NCBI RefSeq assembly: GCF_020075545.1
Contig: NZ_JAIQZK010000002.1
Location: 124,001-188,000, forward strand
DNA length: 64,000 nucleotides
Direction: 5' to 3'
DNA from: Nocardioides sp. TRM66260-LWL
Lineage (GTDB): Bacteria; Actinomycetota; Actinomycetes; Propionibacteriales; Nocardioidaceae
Positions 58,811-64,000 of the stretch are shown one piece after another. The notes beneath the pieces are model-generated. The model worked only from the letters and a program-made list of their open reading frames with translations, was not told the origin of the DNA and did not search any database. Each line of letters begins with the position of its first letter. Position 1 is the first letter of the stretch. Both the position numbers and the translations under genes were made by a program.

Positions 58811-60100
58811 TCAGCCTCGCGCCATCCGCTCGGCGAGGGCCAATCTCGTCAGCACGGTCGGGTGCGAGCCGAACCACAGCTGCGACCACGCCGGCGGCGT
58901 CGGGTCGTTCAGCGAGCGCAGGCCCAGCTGACGCTGCATGGCCTCGAACGCCGCCGGGTCCCCGGTGGCCTCCAGCGCCCCGACGTCGGCGCGGATCTCG
59001 ATCTGCCGGCTCAGCGTGTTCTGCACCGGCGCGGCCAGCAGCGTCGCCACCGCCGCCAGCGCCAGCACGCGCGGCACGGTGGCCGCCTCCGGGCGTCGCC
59101 GCCCGAGGGCGAGGCCGAGCAGGCCCACCGCGGTCGCGGCGCCGAGCGCGCCGAGCACCGAGCCCGTCAGCACGTCGTCCTCCCGGGCGTGGGTCAGCTC
59201 GTGGGCCACCACCGAGAGCGTCTCGCGTCGGTCGAGGGTCTGCAGGAGCGTGTCGTAGAGGACGACGCGCCGGGTGCTGCCGTAGCCCGACACGTAGGCG
59301 TTGAGCGTCGTGGTGCGCCGGGACGCGTCGGCGACCAGCACGTCCTGCAGGGGCACGCCCTCGCGCTGGGCGAGCCGGAGGATCTCGCTGCGCAGCGGCC
59401 CGTCGGGCAACGGCGTGAACCGGTTCATCAGGGGCTCGACCAGCACCGGGTAGACGAACGAGCCGAGCAGGACGAGCGCCGCGGCCAGGCCCGCCGCCAC
59501 CGCGGGCCACCGGCGCGGCGCGCGGCGGGCGCACGCCACGACGGCGAGCACCGCCAGCCCGGTCGTGACGATCGTGATCGCCTCCCCCACCGCGAGGTCG
59601 CGCGCGAACCCCGCCCAGCCCTGGCGGGTGAGGCCGGCGCGCGTCTGGTGCACATGGGCGGCGGCGGCCAGCGGGAGGGTGACCAGTCGGCCGACCAGGA
59701 GCAGCAGCGCGACGCCGAGGGGAACCTGCAGCCACCAGCGACCGGTGAGACGCGCCAGCCGCGCCATCACGCGTCCGCCCCACGGCCCGAGGCCCAGGAC
59801 GAGCGCGACGACGAGCGAGAGCGCGAGCGAGCCCCAGCCCCACACGCGCGCCCAGCGGCTGTACTCCTCGGCGCGGGCGATCTGCGCGGGGTCGAACGCC
59901 GAGGTCGCGGGCACCGGCGTCAGCCGGCCGCCCGGCACGGCGTCCCAGGGGATCCGCCACCAGGCCACGAGGGCGAACGCCAGCGCGCCGACGACGGCGA
60001 CGACCAGCGCGGTGGTGCGCCACGGCGCCTCGGCCTCCGGCCTGGGGCTCCCGGACGCATCGGGACGGGAGTCGGGGCGGGCCGCGGCGGACGACGTCAC
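58811..60100 (-). CDS. M48-family membrane metalloprotease (Ste24/HtpX-like)
   Basis: A 429-aa integral membrane protease with about seven helices. The zinc site HELTH is at 300-304, and the third ligand Glu lies in IEIRADVGALEATGD (near 360). VLVADASRRTTTLNAYVSGYGSTRRVVLYDTLL is the typical M48 core before the active site (about 253-285). Layout and length resemble the CAAX protease Ste24 more than the short HtpX. It would degrade membrane proteins. It starts with a GTG near a GGGGGA, and is convergent with the flp pair. Confidence 0.88.
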   Translation of the reverse strand: MTSSAAARPDSRPDASGSPRPEAEAPWRTTALVVAVVGALAFALVAWWRIPWDAVPGGRLTPVPATSAFDPAQIARAEEYSRWARVWGWGSLALSLVVALVLGLGPWGGRVMARLARLTGRWWLQVPLGVALLLLVGRLVTLPLAAAAHVHQTRAGLTRQGWAGFARDLAVGEAITIVTTGLAVLAVVACARRAPRRWPAVAAGLAAALVLLGSFVYPVLVEPLMNRFTPLPDGPLRSEILRLAQREGVPLQDVLVADASRRTTTLNAYVSGYGSTRRVVLYDTLLQTLDRRETLSVVAHELTHAREDDVLTGSVLGALGAATAVGLLGLALGRRRPEAATVPRVLALAAVATLLAAPVQNTLSRQIEIRADVGALEATGDPAAFEAMQRQLGLRSLNDPTPPAWSQLWFGSHPTVLTRLALAERMARG

Positions 60101-60209
60101 TCCCCCAGGGTGCGCCCGACGTCCAAGCCGCCGCGCGGCGGGGTCGACCCCGAGGGCCGTCGGGCTCCGGTGAGCGGTCTGCCGAGGGATCCGACGTGGG
60201 ACGCGGGCC

Positions 60210-61472
60210 TCAGGCGGCCGGTCGATCGGGCACGGAGCGCGCGCCGGAGCCGGTGGACGCGCGCGGCAGCTCGCCCAGACGGGTGCGCCACAGCGCCAGC
60301 AGCCGAGCCTCCGTGAGACCCGTGGTGCGGCGCAGGTCGGCGGCGAACGCCGACCCGTCGGCCGAGCGGTCGTAGAGGGCGCGCAGGGCGTCCGGACCGG
60401 CGGCGTCGGCGATGGTGACGCACAGCTGCCAGGCGGCCTCGTAGCTGGCCTCCAGGTCGGTGCGGTCGACGGCGAAGTCCGCGGAGGTCGGCAGTCGCCG
60501 CGGCAGGCCCTCGCGCGCGATCCGGGCGGCGAGCCGAGCCGTCGTCGTGCGCAGCGGCAGCCGCACCTCCTGCAGCGCCACCCAGTCGGCGAAGCCCTCG
60601 ATCAGCCACGACGGCGCGCGGCTCGCGGGGGCGCGGGTGGCGGCGTGCACGGTCTCGTGGGTCAGCACGACCTGGGCGCCGGCGCGATCGAGCCGGTTGA
60701 GCACGTCCGGGTTCACGAGCACGTGGATCGGCGCCCGGCCCGGCGGCGAGCCGTCGACGGGGGCCGTGACGGCGGCGATCTGACGGTACGTGCCGGGCTC
60801 GGCCGCCAGCGCGGCGTCGAGCGCGGAGCCGCTGCCGGGCGCCTCGACGACCAGGCGGGTCGACGGGAGGTCGAGGCGGCCGGCGACCTGGCGCACCGCC
60901 GTGCGCGCGAGCGCGTCGAGGCGGCGCGCGTCGGCGGGTCGCTGCGCGAGCACCAGCGTGCGGGGACCGCGCAGCACGGTGAGCGGACCGGTGGTCCACA
61001 GCGGGGCGCGTCCGGCGCCGCCGAACCCGGTGACCGCGAGCGTCCCGCCACGCTGCAGCAGGCGGACGCCGATCTCGGCGTCCGCCGCGCGCGGATCGAG
61101 CCCGGCCAGGCGCCACGTGGCCTCGACGGTGGCCGTCCACCGCCCGTCGGGGGCGAGCGAGCCGCTCTGGTCGACGAAGCGCAGGCTGACGTCGGTGAGT
61201 CGGAGCGCGCGCACGTTGCGCGCCACGGCCGCCAGCCGGGCCGCGGCGCGCGGGTCGTCGGCGGGCGCGAGGGCGGCGGCACCACGCTCGTCGCCGCGCG
61301 CGAGCGCCTCGCCGAGCCGCGACACCAGCTCGGTGGCGGCTCCCGTGCGCGCGGTCGCCGCCGGCGCAGCGACCTCCCCGGGCCGGATCACGACGTCGCC
61401 GTCGCCGCCGCGAGCCAGGCCCACGACGATCGCCGCGGCCAGCACCAGCGTGAGAGCGACACCGAGGCGCAA
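60210..61472 (-). CDS. Predicted peptidase-MA-like membrane-anchored gluzincin
   Basis: A 420-aa protein with an N-terminal membrane anchor (GVALTLVLAAAIVVGLA), an NTF2-like middle region (about 40-150) and a zincin motif HETVH (272-276), followed by WLIEGFADW with the third ligand Glu near 290. This fits the peptidase MA family. It probably acts outside the membrane. The visible start is a TTG at 61470-61472, but the frame continues up to a CTG at 61548-61550. That would add a basic segment (TRAPGRARA), more natural before a membrane anchor. It is co-directional with, and 82 nt or less after, the NlpC/P60 gene. Confidence 0.78.
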   Translation of the reverse strand: MRLGVALTLVLAAAIVVGLARGGDGDVVIRPGEVAAPAATARTGAATELVSRLGEALARGDERGAAALAPADDPRAAARLAAVARNVRALRLTDVSLRFVDQSGSLAPDGRWTATVEATWRLAGLDPRAADAEIGVRLLQRGGTLAVTGFGGAGRAPLWTTGPLTVLRGPRTLVLAQRPADARRLDALARTAVRQVAGRLDLPSTRLVVEAPGSGSALDAALAAEPGTYRQIAAVTAPVDGSPPGRAPIHVLVNPDVLNRLDRAGAQVVLTHETVHAATRAPASRAPSWLIEGFADWVALQEVRLPLRTTTARLAARIAREGLPRRLPTSADFAVDRTDLEASYEAAWQLCVTIADAAGPDALRALYDRSADGSAFAADLRRTTGLTEARLLALWRTRLGELPRASTGSGARSVPDRPAA

Positions 61473-61554
61473 CGCCCGTGCCCGGCCCGGCGCGCGCGTG
61501 GACGCCGGCGTGGTGGGCGTCGGCGACGGCGGGAGGACGGGCTCGGTCAGCGGA

Positions 61555-62571
61555 TCAGCCCGGACGCACCGCGCCGCTGAACGGCATCGAGAACACCGGG
61601 GACACGGCGACGCCGGTGGACGGGTTCGCCGCGTGCACGATCTGGCCGTTGCCGATGTAGATGCCGACGTGGCTGATCGGGCTGTAGTAGAAGACGAGGT
61701 CGCCCGGCTGCAGGTCGCCCGGGGCGACCTTGGTGCCGGAGGCGTACTGCGCGCTCGAGGAGTGCGGCAGGGAGACGCCCGCCTGCGCCCAGGCCATCAT
61801 CGTCAGCCCGGAGCAGTCGAAGGCGTTGGGGCCCGCGGCGCCGTAGACGTAGGCGTCGCCGACCTGCGCGAGGGCGTAGGAGACGGCGGCGCCGGCGCGA
61901 CCGCTGACCGGCACGTTCTTCGGCACGGCGGTCGACGCCGACGACGGGGCGCCGCCGACGCGCGGCTGGTCGCGGGAGACGACGGCGGCCCGCTGCTCGG
62001 CCTTCAGGTCGCCCAGCAGCGCCTTCGCCTCGGCGAGCTTGTCGTCGATCGTCCGCTTGTCGTCGGCGAGGCCCTTCTTCAGCGCGGCCAGCCGGTCGGC
62101 CCGGTCCTGGGCGGCGGCGGTGCGCAGGCGCAGCGCCTCGGCCTGGGTGGCGTAGGAGGAGTAGAGCTGCTGCTGGATGTCGTCGAAGGAGGCCATGGTG
62201 GCCATCTGGTCGAGGAAGGCGCTCGGGTCGCGCGAGACCACGACCTCGCCCACGGCGGAGAGGCCCTGGCCCTCGTACTGGCGCACCACGGAGTCGCGCA
62301 CCTGGGCACGAGCGGACTGCAGGCCGCGCGCCTGACGCCGCTGGTCGGCACGGAGCAGCCGCAGGTCCTGCTGGAGCTCGGAGAGCTGGAGGCGCGCGTC
62401 GTTGTAGCGCTCGGAGGCCTGCTCGGCCTGGCGGTAGAGGGCGTCGACCCGCGCCTGCACCGACTCGACGCTGGGCTTGGCCTGGGCCGACTGGGCCGGG
62501 ATGAGTCCGGCGACGGCCACCAGGGCCAGTCCGGCAGCGGCGCTGCCGATTCGCTTCCGTCCGTGGTGCAC
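61555..62571 (-). CDS. Secreted NlpC/P60 peptidoglycan endopeptidase (RipA-like)
   Basis: A 338-aa secreted hydrolase that would cut D-Glu-diaminopimelate bonds in peptidoglycan stems during division and growth. It has a signal peptide (1-32, ending AQSAQA), a long coiled coil (about 38-205) as in RipA, a linker and a C40 peptidase domain with catalytic Cys253 (NAFDCSGLT) and His301 (ISHVGIY). The GTG at 62569-62571 follows AAGGAGAG after 9 nt. Its mRNA leader is a c-di-AMP riboswitch, so expression should fall when c-di-AMP is high. Confidence 0.93.
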   Translation of the reverse strand: MHHGRKRIGSAAAGLALVAVAGLIPAQSAQAKPSVESVQARVDALYRQAEQASERYNDARLQLSELQQDLRLLRADQRRQARGLQSARAQVRDSVVRQYEGQGLSAVGEVVVSRDPSAFLDQMATMASFDDIQQQLYSSYATQAEALRLRTAAAQDRADRLAALKKGLADDKRTIDDKLAEAKALLGDLKAEQRAAVVSRDQPRVGGAPSSASTAVPKNVPVSGRAGAAVSYALAQVGDAYVYGAAGPNAFDCSGLTMMAWAQAGVSLPHSSSAQYASGTKVAPGDLQPGDLVFYYSPISHVGIYIGNGQIVHAANPSTGVAVSPVFSMPFSGAVRPG

Positions 62572-62589
62572 GAGCGGGCGCTCTCCTTG

Positions 62590-62770
62590 TTCGTCGTGAC
62601 GCCTACCGGGTGAGCTGACGGGTTCAGGCACGACTTGCCCTACCCCTGCTCCTCGACGGTGGTCGCCTCGCAGGGGATGCACCCCAGGTGAGTTGGTTCC
62701 CCGGCTCCCCCGCGGGCGGGGGACTCGACGCGGAGCGCGCGCGGCCCGTCGGTGGATCGCTTCGACGCAC
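62590..62770 (-). promoter_or_regulatory. c-di-AMP riboswitch (ydaO-yuaA class)
   Basis: On the minus strand the leader carries the conserved ydaO blocks in order: GGGGAACC (62695-62702), GGGGTGCATCCCC near 62671-62685, TAGGGCAAG (62634-62642), then AACCCGTCAGCTCACCCGG and TAGGCGTCACGA (within 62594-62625). CGTCG (62763-62767) and CGACG (62592-62596) can close the outer helix. The ribosome binding site AAGGAGAG (62581-62588) follows directly. This class usually switches off cell-wall hydrolase and potassium-uptake genes on c-di-AMP binding. It explains the 359-nt gap before the hydrolase gene, along with the promoter beside it. Confidence 0.9.
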
Positions 62771-62782
62771 TCCTGTGAGGTG

Positions 62783-62812
62783 AGGCTAGACAACCCGTGG
62801 GAGGCGCGCCAA
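62783..62812 (-). promoter_or_regulatory. Promoter of the riboswitch-NlpC/P60 transcript
   Basis: On the minus strand TTGGCG (62807-62812), 18 nt, TAGCCT (62783-62788). Expected start is near 62776, a few bases before the aptamer. Confidence 0.65.
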
Positions 62813-62930
62813 AACAACTCGCGAAGCGACCCCTCCGATCGGTGTGATCTGGGCCCGGTCCCCGCCTCGTGCGTCACCTCCGCCTCCTGCGTCCCACCAG
62901 CACCAGGGCGCGACGGTCGTGCGAGGCGCC

Positions 62931-63137
62931 TCAGGCCGACTCGACGAACGGCGGGTCCAGGGGCTCCACGAGCCGCAGCGGGGGGATCAGCCCGCCGGCG
63001 GCCAGCACGGCGAGGGCGCGCTGCTCGTCGGCGTCGAGGCTCAGCTCCGGCGGCGGGCCGAGGAGCGCGGTGACGACGCAGTCGTGGCACAGCAGGTCGC
63101 GCATCAGGCAGGAGTCGCAGTCGATTCGCATGCTCAT
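62931..63137 (-). CDS. Small double-CxxC protein
   Basis: A 68-aa protein (MSMRIDCDSCLMRDLLCHDC...). Two CxxC pairs near residues 7-10 and 17-20 are likely to bind one zinc ion or a cluster. They are followed by VVTALLG and a leucine-rich C-terminal part (ALAVLAAGGLIPPLRLVEP). The start could also be the ATG two codons later (MRIDCDSC). It stands between the riboswitch-controlled hydrolase and a NYN-domain RNase gene. I recall similar proteins beside these genes in other actinobacteria. The function is not known to me. Confidence 0.78.
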   Translation of the reverse strand: MSMRIDCDSCLMRDLLCHDCVVTALLGPPPELSLDADEQRALAVLAAGGLIPPLRLVEPLDPPFVESA

Positions 63138-63183
63138 GGCCGGAACGCTGACAGCGACCGCCGACAATTCCGGGCGAGCGGGC

Positions 63184-64000
63184 TCAGCGGGCGAGCAGGT
63201 CGAGCAGCACCCGGCTCGGGACGCCGCGGGCGCCGGCCCGGGCGGTCCGCGCGCGGACCGCGGCGTCGTCGGTGACGACCAGCACCACGCGCCCGTCGGG
63301 CTCGGCCTCGACCAGCTCGCCGATCACGTCGTCGGCGATCACCCCCGGCGGGCTGAACAGCACCCGCACGCCGCGCGGCGGACGCACCGGCGGGCGCTCC
63401 GAGGCCTCGGCGGCGTCGAAGACGACCGTGGTCTCGGCTCCGGTGCGGGCCGCGAGCGGCGCGAGCGCGGCGAGCAGACGGGCCCGCTGGACGTCGAGGG
63501 GGGCGCCGGGCCACCCGGCCTTGCTGACGTTGTACCCGTCGACCACCAGGCGGCTGCGCGGCATCGCGAGCCGCGCCTCGAGCATCGTCACCGTGAGCGC
63601 CGGCCCCGCGTCGGACAGCTCGGGCGCGCCGTCGGCCGCCAGGCGCGTCTCGACGCGCTCGCCGGGCGTCCCGAGCGCGGTGGGCAGGGCGAGCTCGCGC
63701 CGCAGGCCCGCCGCGGCCTCGAGCACCGTCTCGAGCAGGACGCGCGCCCGCAGGCTCGCCTCCTCGCGCTCGCGACGGGCGCGCTGGCGGGCCCCGCCCG
63801 CGTCGTCCGCCGGGGCCCCGCCCCGCTCGGACCGCGTCGCCCGCTCGGCGCGGGACGCGGCGTCCCGCGCGGCCTCCTCGGCCCGGGCCAGCGCCGCCGC
63901 GAGGTCGGCGACCTCGGCGCGCGCGGCGTCCCGCTCGGCCTCCGCGGCCGAGAGCCGGGCCGCCAGGGAGGCGTCCGGCGCGGCACGGCGCAGCTCGCCC
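63184..64000 (-). CDS. NYN (YacP-like) domain RNase, C-terminal part, cut by the window edge
   Basis: At least 271 residues are visible. The upstream part in the window is a long Ala/Glu/Arg-rich coiled coil (about the first 90 visible residues). The C-terminal NYN/PIN-like domain contains SRLVVDGYNVSKAGWPG, TTVVFDAAE and VLVVTDDAAVRARTARAG, which carry the acidic residues of a metal-dependent RNase. Bacillus YacP (Rae1) of this family cuts mRNA in the ribosomal A site. The frame is open to the right edge and the N-terminus is missing. It is 46 nt upstream of the double-CxxC gene, same strand. Confidence 0.85.
   Translation of the reverse strand, partial: GELRRAAPDASLAARLSAAEAERDAARAEVADLAAALARAEEAARDAASRAERATRSERGGAPADDAGGARQRARREREEASLRARVLLETVLEAAAGLRRELALPTALGTPGERVETRLAADGAPELSDAGPALTVTMLEARLAMPRSRLVVDGYNVSKAGWPGAPLDVQRARLLAALAPLAARTGAETTVVFDAAEASERPPVRPPRGVRVLFSPPGVIADDVIGELVEAEPDGRVVLVVTDDAAVRARTARAGARGVPSRVLLDLLAR

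Noticed and set aside
62693..63073. Short plus-strand open frame over the riboswitch region
   Set aside because: The sequence is explained by the c-di-AMP aptamer and promoter on the other strand. Arg/Ala/Pro composition only.

Overview
This window is a chromosomal segment of a high-GC actinobacterium, most likely from the Nocardioides-like Propionibacteriales. The evidence is the very high GC content, frequent GTG and TTG starts, many 4-bp ATGA/GTGA gene overlaps, and marker genes: a WhiB1-type regulator, fused 2-oxoglutarate dehydrogenase Kgd, nickel superoxide dismutase, the SigR/RsrA pair, a UsfX/SigF pair, bL37 and a NlpC/P60 gene behind a c-di-AMP riboswitch. Taxonomy is inferred from gene content only. 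Almost all of the window is housekeeping or core-accessory chromosome. I see no phage, insertion sequence, integrase or CRISPR array.

Layout. 1-16.5 kb (minus strand): start of atpA, then atpH, atpF, atpE, atpB and atpI, followed by wecA, tsaC, prmC, prfA, rpmE, rho, thrB, thrC, hom, lysA and argS. This is the usual actinobacterial string of cell-wall, translation-termination and aspartate-family amino-acid genes. 16.7-21.3 kb: tRNA-Arg(CCG), kgd and two small proteins. 21.4-28.5 kb: a DesA3-like acyl desaturase with its reductase, a divergent TetR regulator, an MFS exporter, an MDR dehydrogenase and malic enzyme. 28.6-35 kb: the sodX/sodN maturase-enzyme pair, UsfX-type anti-sigma factor plus SigF-type sigma, whiB1, the PdtaS sensor kinase, a DUF2785 protein, a GNAT enzyme and the 24-residue ribosomal protein bL37. 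35-42.7 kb: an acyltransferase, sigR-rsrA with a good SigR-type promoter, an alpha/beta hydrolase, an HMCES/YedK protein, a DoxX-like protein, aroA, rsgA and hisN. 42.7-48.9 kb: a tightly overlapped operon of an SRPBCC protein, an ArsA-type ATPase, a CxxC protein and two ROK kinases, divergent from an acyl-CoA synthetase.

49-58.7 kb holds a tad/Flp pilus locus: CpaB, a TadZ/CpaE-like ATPase, TadA, a TadB fused to a secreted von Willebrand A domain, TadC, a NarL-type two-component system and two near-identical Flp pilins. 58.8-64 kb: an M48 membrane protease, a predicted peptidase-MA protein, a RipA-like NlpC/P60 hydrolase under a c-di-AMP riboswitch, a small double-CxxC protein and the end of a NYN-domain (YacP-like) RNase.

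The most interesting signals are regulatory. At least eight genes have a TAnnnT -10 element 6-7 nt before the start codon, implying leaderless mRNAs. sigR appears able to make a long and a short isoform from two promoters. The desaturase pair has a candidate operator next to its promoter. The Flp locus has its own two-component system and a motif shared by its two ends. I found no convincing wholly new system; the vWA-TadB fusion with the embedded two-component system is the nearest candidate.
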